A stretch of DNA of 64,000 bases from Diogma glabrata (lineage: Eukaryota; Arthropoda; Insecta; Diptera; Cylindrotomidae). Below, piece by piece: positions 35,686-44,832 of the stretch (the first letter of the stretch is position 1; the number at the start of each line of letters is the position of its first letter). Where the stretch lies: NCBI GenBank assembly GCA_963693315.1, contig CAVNZG010001085.1, positions 47,819 through 111,818 of the forward strand, given 5' to 3'. The notes below the pieces were generated by a model. It saw only the letters and a program-made list of their open reading frames with translations, made no database searches and was not told where the DNA came from. Position numbers and translations under genes: made by a program.

Positions 35686-36556
35686 TCAAATTTTTAATCT
35701 CGCAATAACTCGAATAAAGTATTTAGATGGGAGATAATTAATTTACATCAGATTTTCAAATTATTGGGAACTTATTATAGTTCACAAAACCGTTTACTAT
35801 TTGATAATATTGTACGAGAATAAGGTTGGGATACAGAATATTTCTGACACATCCATAATATTTATAATTGAATTCAAAATGAATCAAATACAGATTCGAT
35901 CAATGTTATGATGTTTAGACGTTTAATAACTACATTCTGCAATATCAATACAGTGAAGTTCAGATCAATCACGGAAGGATTGTTTAAAGCAAAACACTCA
36001 TACAAAGACAAATCAAATGTTTAACAAAGCAGAAATAGTAATTCGTTGTATGTTGACGATTGGAAACAAAATACACGTAGCTGTTATGAGGTTTTGAGAA
36101 TTTCGTTATTTCATTACGGTTTGTGTTTTGAAACAAAAAAGTTCAAACTCAAGTAGTAAGGCGAGAACAATCGAATGGAAGTATAACGCGCGTCAATTTT
36201 AGTGCGTTGCAAGATTAAATTCTGATTAATTTTTTTGTGATTATACGGATGATGATTAAGGAAAATTATTAATTAATTCAAATTAACCAATATTGTGGTA
36301 TATTAATGAATAAATAAATCAAGGTAATTAGTGTAATTTTCTTTCTCCTATACATTTGTCCGGCTATTGCAGATTTAGTAGATTTTAAGAAACATAAGGA
36401 AACTATGGGTTAAGGAAACTACATGAAATATGACTATTGATGACGAAGGGATGAGAATCTATTACAAGTGGTACGGATTAATATAAGGAACAACAACTAA
36501 GGAAACTGCGACTGTAATACACTGCGTTCTGACATTATGCCAGACTATCCATTACA

Positions 36557-37339
36557 GAACAAGTGCTTTTTGGACGAACACCTACGACCAAAAAGAAGTT
36601 GAAAAAGGCATAGGCTGGTCGCCAATAGACCTTGTATATACATATTAGCTTGGTGAAGCACCTCGACGTACCACAGATTAGCAATCAATGCGATCAGTAT
36701 TACAAACTCAGTCTTAGCGGAAACAAAGTAACAAAGTATCTAAGAATATGCAAAAAAAAACTTTTGGGAGGGGTATCGATAAAATCAGTATTCTACTCTA
36801 TTGCAAGCGGTGGATAACTAAAATCTTCCAGACCCAATTTCGGGCAGATCTGGGGGTTCCCGAGACTCTAAAGTCACAAAAAAATTGATTCAATCTGCTA
36901 CAGATCGAAAGGAAAAACACCGTAGGACCGACTTCTTTTGAAATGATGAAACATCCGACACAACTCCGTTTTTACGTTATGCAGGCTCGCAACCCACACC
37001 TGAACTAACACGAGTCTCATGCTATACCGACTGAGCTAGCCGGGCCACACTGTTGTACGCTTCCGTCCAAGTGACTCGGAAGGTTGTTCATATAGATTCA
37101 AGGTAACCAACTGAACCAAATTCAAATACGTTCAATCACGGAATTTGCACTTATAAATAGTCAAAACAGAAAAAAAAATTTTGAAACAAGACCCGAACAC
37201 CACAGCTGATACACGCTTACTGAACTGTAAATTCAAGACGAAACTACCCTCATATGGTCGTCGATACTCTTGACTTACAATGGCGGTAAAACACAAGCGA
37301 AAGTTACTAACATAGTGACAAAAGAAGTTATCACCGATA
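36557..37339 (-). other. 3' internal region of the LTR element, between pol and the 3' LTR
   Basis: No frame of significance. It holds a tRNA-Lys-like sequence (36975-37045) and a diverged copy (about 36740-36890) of a segment that recurs in the leader at about 43060-43225. Both share a GGCGGTGGAT/ATTTCGGGC/GTTCCCGGA order. Confidence 0.6.
36975..37045 (-). pseudogene. tRNA-Lys(CUU)-derived sequence inside the LTR element
   Basis: On the element's sense strand the first ~34 bases, from GCCCGGCTAGCTCAGTCGG through AGCATGAGACT, match animal tRNA-Lys(CUU) with a single change. They include the A-box TAGCTCAGTCGG. The 3' half is degenerate: the anticodon loop reads CTCGTGT, the B-box region reads GGGTTGCGAGCC with an extra G, and the acceptor 3' strand (TGCATAACG) no longer pairs. 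It is therefore not a functional tRNA gene. The element's own primer site is complementary to the same tRNA species, which makes the coincidence notable. It may be a captured primer, a SINE head or a tRNA mimic. Confidence 0.8.
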
Positions 37340-40300
37340 TTAGGCACGAATGTCCTTGGAATGGTAAACACCTCTACGTTTAGAAGCCAGGTCCTCCAGT
37401 TCGTAAGCAGCGCTACCTACCAACCTTATTACTCTGGCTTCAATAAACTTCTGCGCAAGTTTAGCCGATAATTTCTTACCGGCGTCACTCAAAATAAAAT
37501 TCCTTCGGAACACCGTATCACCTGGTTTAAACAAAGTTAACCGAGCTCGTAAATTGTATCTTTCAGCACTTTTGACAAATGCTTCGGCAGTTAAATCACG
37601 AATTCGAATTCGAATCTTATTAAGATAATCCGGTCGCAGAATCGTTTCACCTGGCTCAAGAAGACTATTCAGTCGTCTCAGCAGTTCATATGACGAACCA
37701 TGAGTCACCATAGGTATTCCAAACATTGCGTAATAAGGGGAACATTGAAGTGTTTGATGCAGGGAACAACGTAGTGCACAAGCGATCTCGCTCAAGTGCA
37801 GATCCCATTTAGAATGCTCCTCCTTTAAATAGGCTCTAATACCAGATAAAACACTTCTATTCACCCGTTCAGAAGCGTTAGCTTGAGGTGAATATAACGC
37901 TAGCAATGAATGTTTCACTCCGTGCTTCGCCAAGAAATCTTCAAATAGTTTAGACTTAAACTGCGTCCCATTATCGGACACAATAACTTCGGGACAACCA
38001 AATACGTGAAAGACATTGGTAGCCAATAGATGACAAATTGGTTCAGCAGTTAGTTTCCGTAAAGGAAACAAAAAGGGATATTTCGTAACATGATCTAATA
38101 CTACAAGAATAGCGATATTCCCGGCCTTTGAACGAGGATAAGGGCCAAGAATATCGATATATAATCGCTGTCCAATTCGTTCTGTTTTCATTTGGGACAC
38201 CATGGGAGCACGAAGTGGAACATTAGTCGCTTTGATTTCTTTACAGGTCTTACAATTTCCTATGTAAGATTTAACCTGGGTATACATACGAGGCCAGTAG
38301 TAAAATTTACGAATATTAAACAAGGTTTTCGCTAGACCTCCATGAGATGAGGTAGGAGGATTGTGGGCCCTTGCAATACACTCGTCAGTGTATTCCTCAG
38401 GTAACCACAATTTCCAAACCTCACCCTCTGAAGGAATATCAAGATCTAGACAAGCCGTTCGTTTATAAACCCGACTAGAAATTACCTTCAGGTCAGGCAA
38501 TGTACCGTCTGCTTCGGTAACCAGATTTACCAACTCCAGATATCGAGAAGTGTTGAAGAAAGGGGAATTAAGATCCAATTCAGGCACTGGACATAATTCA
38601 GAAATGACGTCAACAGAGTCACGTCTTGATAGAGTGTCTGGAACTATGTTTAAACTTCCTTTTCGGTACTCAATATCAAAGACATAACCCTGCAATTTCA
38701 AGCTCCAACGAGCCAATCGACCAGAAAGGTCTTTTTGTTGCATTAACCATCTTAATGAAGCATGATCAGTTATGATCTTAAAGGCCTGACCCTCGACATA
38801 CGCTCTAAATTTCTTTACTCCCAGTACGGCGGCTAGACACTCTTTCTCACTAGTTGAGTAATTGCGTTGCGCAGAATTTAGTTTCTTGGACATGTACGCT
38901 ATGGGATGTTCCATACCGTCCATGTCGCGCTGAAGTAATACACAGCCTATACCGTCATTACTAGCGTCGCACTGGAGAGTAAAAGGTTTAGTATAGTCGG
39001 GGTTTATGAGGACTGGTGCTGATATGAGAGCATTTTTGAGATTTATAAATGCTATCTCAGCTTCTGGTGTCCATACGAATTTATTAGAATTTTTCTTCAA
39101 CAAATCTGATATTGGAGAGGACATAGCAGAGAAATCAGATATAAAACGGCGATAATAACCCGCCATACCCAGGAAACGTCGAATCTGTTTGGACGTACGC
39201 GGTGTAGGAAATTCAGAAATAGCTAGAGTTTTATCAGGATCAATTTTCAACGTACCACCTCCCACAACATATCCCAAATATTTTACCTCCGGCAAGAGAA
39301 ACTTACTTTTTTCCACGTTTATCGTCAAGTTCGCACGTCTAAGACACTGGGAGATATCTTCTAACAGTTTCAGATGGGCCTCAAAGGTATCTGTAACTAT
39401 TAGAAGATCATCCAAGTATACGAAGACGCACGACTTGAGATGTGGAGGAATTACTTGGTCCATCAATTTGGTCATTGTTTGCGGCGCATTGCACAGTCCG
39501 AAAGGCATTCTCACGAACTGATACAATGGCCGCCCTGGGACCGTAAAAGCAGTTTTCTCTCGGGAGTGTTTTTCCAGAGGTATCTGCCAGAAAGCGTCTT
39601 TCAGATCCAAACTGGAAATGAAATTACTCTGTGGCAGACGACTCAAGATTCCATCTATCTGTGGAAGGGGGTAAGCATCCTTTTTAGTGACAGTATTGAC
39701 CTTTCGGCTATCCAAACAAAGACGATTCTTCCCGGGTTTGCGAATTAAGACCACAGGACTTGACCATGGGCTGTTTGAAACCTCTATAATACCCAGAGAC
39801 AACATCCTATCCAGTTCTTCTCCCATCAGTTTCTCAATGGCGGGCGATATTGGATAGTGTCGTTGCTTGATGGGAGCTGCAGTCCCCACATCAATAACGT
39901 GTTCCAACAAATGTGTTCGACCCAGACCCATTTTTGAAAATGATGGTAGAAGCTGAATAGTGTTTTGTAGACGGGCTTGATCGTCCATAGACAACTCGGA
40001 TAGCACTGACTCCGTAGTCGGTAATGTAGGTAAATTAAACAACGGGTTAAATAAGCCAAAAGCGTTAAAGAAATCTATACCTAGATATAGATTTTGAGTC
40101 AAAGACGGGATAATGAAGACGTCCAGGGTTCTGACTTGGTTCATAAATGAAACCTTTGTTTTTACAAACCCCAAGATCTTCTGTCTTTGGCCATCGGCAG
40201 TACGAACTACGGCAGACGAATAAGTCAGAAGGTCTGGAGTCTGTACGATTTCTTTAGCAAAATCACCACCAATTACGGTCAGGGACGCTCCACTATCCAA

Positions 40301-40828
40301 CAGTCCAGTATGTTGTTTACCCAATATTGACACTGTGGCATAAGATCTCACATCGTTGGCCAATTTCACAATAGAGGAAATGGTTTTAGTTTTAAACAAA
40401 TGACGTTGTTGCCAATAAATACGAGAACGGAGCGCAGAGCGCGATGGAAGTTTCAAAGATGATAATGAATCGACAAATATGTTTGAACGCACCTTCAGGT
40501 ATTCGTTCAATCGTTGTTGGAACGATTTGATTTTGGTCCATAATGGAGGTGGTTCAGTATGATCGGGTGTTCGTTTCAATAATTTCATATCAGTATCATG
40601 AGTGGATACCAGTGTATCAGAAGCAGTATTCAACGGGTGTTCTATAAAAGTGGATGTTGACGCTCGGCTCAACAGTGTATCGTGTACCAGTAAGTTATTG
40701 GGATTGGTAGATGAAATATCTGAAGAATCAGGAGAAAAATTAATTTTGGTCTCAGATGCATCTAAGACAGGTCTTGGGAGCGAGAAAAGGTGTTGGGATT
40801 CTGGCCCCCCCTTCGGTTTCCCTGACAA
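37340..40828 (-). CDS. Pol polyprotein: protease, RT, RNase H, integrase
   Basis: About 1160 residues, open throughout, in the -1 frame relative to gag and overlapping it by 67 bp. It has no ATG near its start, so it should be made by frameshifting. Protease: LLDSGASLTVIG (residues 176-187). RT: LDLKDAFWQIPLEK (408-420), MPFGLCNAPQT (441-451), and catalytic YLDD (471-474). RNase H: QCDASNDGIG (619-628), SEKECLAAV and ITDHASLRWL (686-695). Integrase: His822, His829, Cys859 and Cys862 zinc site; catalytic D892 (YIDILGP), D952 (SDNGTQF) and E987 (ANASERVNR), with 34 residues between the last two. A basic C-terminal domain ends the protein. All catalytic residues are present, so the gene may be active. 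No chromodomain or envelope follows. Confidence 0.95.
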   Translation of the reverse strand: MSGKPKGGPESQHLFSLPRPVLDASETKINFSPDSSDISSTNPNNLLVHDTLLSRASTSTFIEHPLNTASDTLVSTHDTDMKLLKRTPDHTEPPPLWTKIKSFQQRLNEYLKVRSNIFVDSLSSLKLPSRSALRSRIYWQQRHLFKTKTISSIVKLANDVRSYATVSILGKQHTGLLDSGASLTVIGGDFAKEIVQTPDLLTYSSAVVRTADGQRQKILGFVKTKVSFMNQVRTLDVFIIPSLTQNLYLGIDFFNAFGLFNPLFNLPTLPTTESVLSELSMDDQARLQNTIQLLPSFSKMGLGRTHLLEHVIDVGTAAPIKQRHYPISPAIEKLMGEELDRMLSLGIIEVSNSPWSSPVVLIRKPGKNRLCLDSRKVNTVTKKDAYPLPQIDGILSRLPQSNFISSLDLKDAFWQIPLEKHSREKTAFTVPGRPLYQFVRMPFGLCNAPQTMTKLMDQVIPPHLKSCVFVYLDDLLIVTDTFEAHLKLLEDISQCLRRANLTINVEKSKFLLPEVKYLGYVVGGGTLKIDPDKTLAISEFPTPRTSKQIRRFLGMAGYYRRFISDFSAMSSPISDLLKKNSNKFVWTPEAEIAFINLKNALISAPVLINPDYTKPFTLQCDASNDGIGCVLLQRDMDGMEHPIAYMSKKLNSAQRNYSTSEKECLAAVLGVKKFRAYVEGQAFKIITDHASLRWLMQQKDLSGRLARWSLKLQGYVFDIEYRKGSLNIVPDTLSRRDSVDVISELCPVPELDLNSPFFNTSRYLELVNLVTEADGTLPDLKVISSRVYKRTACLDLDIPSEGEVWKLWLPEEYTDECIARAHNPPTSSHGGLAKTLFNIRKFYYWPRMYTQVKSYIGNCKTCKEIKATNVPLRAPMVSQMKTERIGQRLYIDILGPYPRSKAGNIAILVVLDHVTKYPFLFPLRKLTAEPICHLLATNVFHVFGCPEVIVSDNGTQFKSKLFEDFLAKHGVKHSLLALYSPQANASERVNRSVLSGIRAYLKEEHSKWDLHLSEIACALRCSLHQTLQCSPYYAMFGIPMVTHGSSYELLRRLNSLLEPGETILRPDYLNKIRIRIRDLTAEAFVKSAERYNLRARLTLFKPGDTVFRRNFILSDAGKKLSAKLAQKFIEARVIRLVGSAAYELEDLASKRRGVYHSKDIRA

Positions 40829-42327
40829 TTTTCACAATTAGGACATAACACATCGTCTTTTCCACATCCCCAACAAAACAATCGCTGAGATTCACGACAA
40901 TCGTGCCACCGATGACCAGGTCGTTTACAGTTCCAACAAATAGTTGAACTGGTTATTCGTTTCATATTAGGGGCGGGCTGTATTGCCGCGAGTTCGTTAG
41001 ATGTAATTGGTAACGATTCAGTTGGCAATTCGCTAATTTGAATTTGTGAGAATTCACGATCCAAGTCCACTTCTGACACCGGTCTAGATGGTCTAATATT
41101 ATAATCTCGTGGCCTGGTTATTGATTCGGCCCATAATTTTTCACGATCACGGCAGAGCTGGCGCAGATGTTCCAGTCCATAAATGGTGACATAAAGTAGC
41201 TCCCTTCTAATTTCCAATCGTAAGTTGTTGCGAATCAAGGAGAACAACTCCACATCCGGCATCGGTACTCGTAGTTTATCGCCTAGTCGATAAATTGATT
41301 GTAAGAATTCATCAAACAATTCGGTGGGCCGCTGTTTCCTGGCCCTCATCCGCTCCTTTACCTCTTCGTCCGTCTGCCTGTCCTGAAATTCTATTCGAAG
41401 AGCATGACATAAGTCGGTCCAAATAAGCTGTCGGTTCTGGCGAAAATATCTCCAGAACCAATCAGCGGCTCGATCTGTGAATAACAAGTATAGACAACGG
41501 GTGACAATAGTAAAATCGCTATTTAAACACATCTCTGTCAGCCGCTCTATTCTGAAGATGAACGCTTCAACATCCAGACCATCGGGTCTGCCTGAGAACG
41601 TAACGTTCCAATTTCTAACTGTGGTAGAGTGCTGATCGAGATGTGTTCGTGATCTAGCCGGAGCAAGAGCAGGAGGAGGTTCAGCAAACATTGGTGGTAC
41701 CGGTACGTTATTCCGTACATACGCATTTACTGGTGTATAATTTCCGGAATGAACCGATTGATGTCTCGGGGTGGTGGGCGATACTACATTATGTGCTAGG
41801 GGTAACAACACTTCAGGTGCCGGAGCACGTGATTGCATCATTGAGTGATTAATCCTTGAAATTTCCTGATCGATGTGAGCATTTACAGCTTCCTGAAAAC
41901 CATGATCTTCCGCTGCCGCGACACCATGTATGGGAGATCGTTGAGCTATATTCACTCGCACTTCATCGGCGAGTCGGGATGGTGGAAGACGGTTTGCCAA
42001 GGGAGTGGACGAGGGTTGATTTCCGGTACTGGAACGACGTTGCCAACCTGCGGTAACAGATCGAGTCACAGGTCGCGGTGGAGGTGGCACTATTGTATAA
42101 TTATTTTTATCTATCCCTCGAGGCAACCTTTGTAATTCTGCACGCTCACAAGCGGCTCGACAAATTGGGCAGGTGCGATTCTGCAACAACCAGTCGTTGA
42201 GGCAGATGTCATGAAAGAGATGGTTACACCGAGTGAGAAGTTTTACGTCGGCCGGCACTATTTCGTGTTGACAAACAGCACAAGAGCTGGACCTATCCAG
42301 CACGTCAATCTTATCAGCGGCAGACAT
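40762..42327 (-). CDS. Gag with an N-terminal RING-H2 finger
   Basis: 521 residues from the ATG at 42327 (MSAADKIDVLD, A at -3); an open extension of four codons upstream lacks an ATG. Residues 16-56 form a complete RING-H2 finger with ligands C16, C19, C34, H36, H39, C42, C53 and C56, and Trp46 where E3 ligases often have it. A Pro/Arg-rich linker follows. Residues about 225-400 resemble a retrotransposon capsid (TFSGRPDGLDVEAFIFRIE, then RAADWFWRYF, and MRARKQRPTELFDEFLQSIY). A zinc knuckle CWNCKRPGHRWHDC (464-477) and a second Cys-rich segment (CWGCGKDD...CPNC) end it. RING-H2 domains usually recruit ubiquitin-conjugating enzymes; a role for it here is inference. The reading frame is continuous, so it is one protein, not two abutting genes. 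Confidence 0.93.
   Translation of the reverse strand: MSAADKIDVLDRSSSCAVCQHEIVPADVKLLTRCNHLFHDICLNDWLLQNRTCPICRAACERAELQRLPRGIDKNNYTIVPPPPRPVTRSVTAGWQRRSSTGNQPSSTPLANRLPPSRLADEVRVNIAQRSPIHGVAAAEDHGFQEAVNAHIDQEISRINHSMMQSRAPAPEVLLPLAHNVVSPTTPRHQSVHSGNYTPVNAYVRNNVPVPPMFAEPPPALAPARSRTHLDQHSTTVRNWNVTFSGRPDGLDVEAFIFRIERLTEMCLNSDFTIVTRCLYLLFTDRAADWFWRYFRQNRQLIWTDLCHALRIEFQDRQTDEEVKERMRARKQRPTELFDEFLQSIYRLGDKLRVPMPDVELFSLIRNNLRLEIRRELLYVTIYGLEHLRQLCRDREKLWAESITRPRDYNIRPSRPVSEVDLDREFSQIQISELPTESLPITSNELAAIQPAPNMKRITSSTICWNCKRPGHRWHDCRESQRLFCWGCGKDDVLCPNCENCQGNRRGGQNPNTFSRSQDLS
40804..40810 (-). promoter_or_regulatory. Candidate -1 frameshift heptamer between gag and pol
   Basis: On the minus strand the overlap contains GAAGGGGGGGCCAG. 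In the gag frame the codons are AGG GGG GGC CAG, so G_GGG_GGC is a heptamer of the XXXYYYZ form in the correct register. Slipping back one base enters the pol frame (GGG GGG CCA GAA). This is the only such run in the 67-bp overlap that I see. A downstream pseudoknot was not evaluated. Confidence 0.7.
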
Positions 42328-44810
42328 TATGAATCTCAAACCGCCGCACAGGACCAGATCAATAAATACACGTATATGGAGAGCGAAACGAAAATTATTA
42401 CACTATCGATGTGAACGTTGAATCCAAATAACAATTTAATTACCAACAGGAAAGATTATTTTATTCCAATATTTGATTACTTTGAATATTTTAAAGCAGA
42501 ATTTAAAAAAAATTATATGGAAATTTAGCGTTTCAAACCTCAAACAGCTGCGCAATAATTTTTTTTTTCAATTCGACAATTATATTAAATCAGATTGATT
42601 ATTATCTTGATATTATTTTATTACTATTTACGATTGTTTTCCAAGGTGCTGATATATGAACAGAACAAAGATAAACGGTAAGATTTGAGAGAAAATAAGT
42701 ATACTAGAAATATGGCAGAAGATGGCAATTATGAAAAATATTCAGACCCAATTCCGGGCTCGAATCTAAATGAAAAGAAAAAAAAAACCCAACAAAAATA
42801 ATAGAATGCTTCGTCTGACTTTTTCACTTATGACAGAGCGAACAAAACAATGGACATTGGAGATTAAATCGGTATCCTAAGGCTATGGAGACAAAAAGTG
42901 GATTGGCAAATACAAATTTCGGACTCAATTGGGGCTGGGCAAATCCGACGATCCCAGGACAGACGATGTCAAGCTAAGGAAAGTTTATTGGCTTTAACGG
43001 ATAGCAGTTTAATCTGGTGATCAAACAAACGCGAAAATGAAGTGTAACAAAAAAAAACAGGTAAGCAATACTATTATTGTCGATGTAAGTGGGGAGCAAA
43101 ATTTATGAAACAAAATGCGAGAAAATTAATATACTATACTATTGTAGGCGGTGGATTAAACAAAAATTTCCGACTCGATTTCGGGCGACTCTGGAGTTCC
43201 CGGAACTCGAAAATCAAAAAAAAAGAAGTGCGGCAAGCCTACCGGTTCGACAAGGAGAATTATATAAATTTTCAAAATTAAACTATCAAATTATGTGAAT
43301 TTTCAAAATTAAAATATTAAATCAATCATGCAAAAGACTTACAACTATCATGCAATTAATTACTAACAAAAAAAAATTTTTACGGTGATTGTTGTCATCA
43401 ATCCAGAGTGTTGGAAAATTGTAATCCTTTCGTCTATAATTTAATTGTCTTGATCCTTGGTATTTCAAGACTTCTTGACCTTTGTTATTTGTTTTTTTTT
43501 TCTTTATAATTAAATTCTTGAATGTTATAATTTGTTTAATTTAGTTCTTGATTTCCTTTTGTTTTTAATTTGCTATAGGCCGACTCCTAAAATTGTTAGA
43601 GAAGACAAACAATTAGATAACTGAAAATATCAGCAGTTTTGAGTAAAAATTTTTCTTTAGTTTATATTTATTTATTTATTTATTTTATCTATAAATTATT
43701 TATGTGTTTCTTATATTTATTCTTTATTCTTTTATTTATTTATTATTAATAATTGTATTGACGGACGGAGGACGGACAAACCAATCATGAGGGAGTTCAC
43801 CACACCTGGGTTGGAAATGGTGATCGCCGGTCTTTCATTATTTATTTTTCTTTTTTTTTTTTTGTTATTGCTGTTTTTACGGTTTTTTGTTTGGGACCAA
43901 AGAAAAGTTAAATTATGCTACGTTAAAGGATGGGAAATCAGAAAGGAACAGGGGAGAAGAGGGGATGTAAAAGGATGGGAAAAGGTAGGGTGGGAAAGGA
44001 ATAAGATGGGGTATGTGCTGATGGGATTTCACCCAGCTGACAAGTGTTGACGGGATGGCCAGAAGATAAATCCTCTGGACCACCATTCGATCATCAACAC
44101 CCGCCAACTGCGATCCACACCACCAACACATACGGGCGAGGTGCTATGACCTGAGTGGATTCAGTCAACCACGGCATAAAAGCTGAGCGGACATCTTCCC
44201 TCAGCAGCTGATCGGGCTACTTTGGAAAATGTCCCTCAGTATTATCCATGGGGAACCGAAACACTCAGGCCATAGGAAACCAATATTGTCGGGAGGGGAC
44301 TCTAACAATTAGACAATATCAGTCCGGACTGGACTCTGAGGATACCACGAACCCGAAGCCTGACCAGGTGACCAGACTCGGACGAGAATTGGCGTATACA
44401 CCAATACACGTCAGTCTAGGTCTGGCACCTGAATCACCTTCGGCCCTCGTGACATCGCCAGAAACCCAGCCCGTAACTAGGGTCCGTGGGGTTGTAATGC
44501 CCATTGGGAATACTTCCTAAGAAATATTCCCACCCTTGCGTTATCAAAAAAAACAAAAGGGAGAAACATTGCTGGAGGCGTAGGGACGCAACTCCCCATC
44601 AAAGAAAAGTCTGAGGGATCTCAGACTTCCTTTGCTCCTGCGCGTTTGAAGCAGGGAACTGCTTCCACGCCGCCAGAGTCTTTAACTATTATATGGTGGA
44701 TAATGAAATTGAATTTGAAGAAGAAAAATTTTAAAAAAAATTTTCCAAGGTTTTTGAAAATTTGGAGGGACTCCTCCAGAGTCCTACATTGCTGTAGGGA
44801 CCCTTAGAGA
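42328..44810 (-). other. ~2.5-kb leader of the LTR element, no gene recognised
   Basis: Between the primer site and gag there is no convincing frame on the sense strand. The stretch 43780-44680 is more GC-rich than its surroundings and has open frames on both strands (for example 44248-44520) without known motifs. Two or three diverged repeats lie at about 42690-42790, 42880-42970 and 43060-43225, related to 36740-36890 near the other end of the internal region. Gag translation after so long a leader would need splicing or internal entry, which cannot be seen here. Confidence 0.6.
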
Positions 44811-44829
44811 AGCCCCACGTTGGGCGCCA
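44811..44829 (-). promoter_or_regulatory. Primer-binding site for tRNA-Lys(CUU)
   Basis: Three bases after the 5' LTR the minus strand reads TGGCGCCCAACGTGGGGCT. This is the exact complement of the 3' end (including CCA) of animal tRNA-Lys(CUU). Reverse transcription would start here. Confidence 0.9.
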
Positions 44830-44832
44830 ATT

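Larger units (their letters stand above)
32389..36556 (-). repeat. LTR, 3' copy (4168 bp)
   Basis: It begins TGTAATGAAGCG and ends CCATTACA on the plus strand, a 7-bp perfect terminal inversion. It contains ten 79-bp tandem units (32946-33735), two 123-bp units (34318-34563) and a TATA-like box (35677-35685, minus). It matches 44833-48921. Confidence 0.97.

Noticed and set aside
36975..37045. Functional tRNA-Lys gene
   Set aside because: The anticodon arm, B box and 3' acceptor strand are disrupted; kept as a tRNA-derived sequence.
43787..44050. Small membrane protein on the plus strand
   Set aside because: The hydrophobic stretch comes from T-rich DNA; it is antisense in the LTR element leader and has no homologue I recognise.
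44248..44520. 90-residue plus-strand frame in the leader
   Set aside because: Open on both strands because the region is GC-richer; no motif, and antisense to the element.
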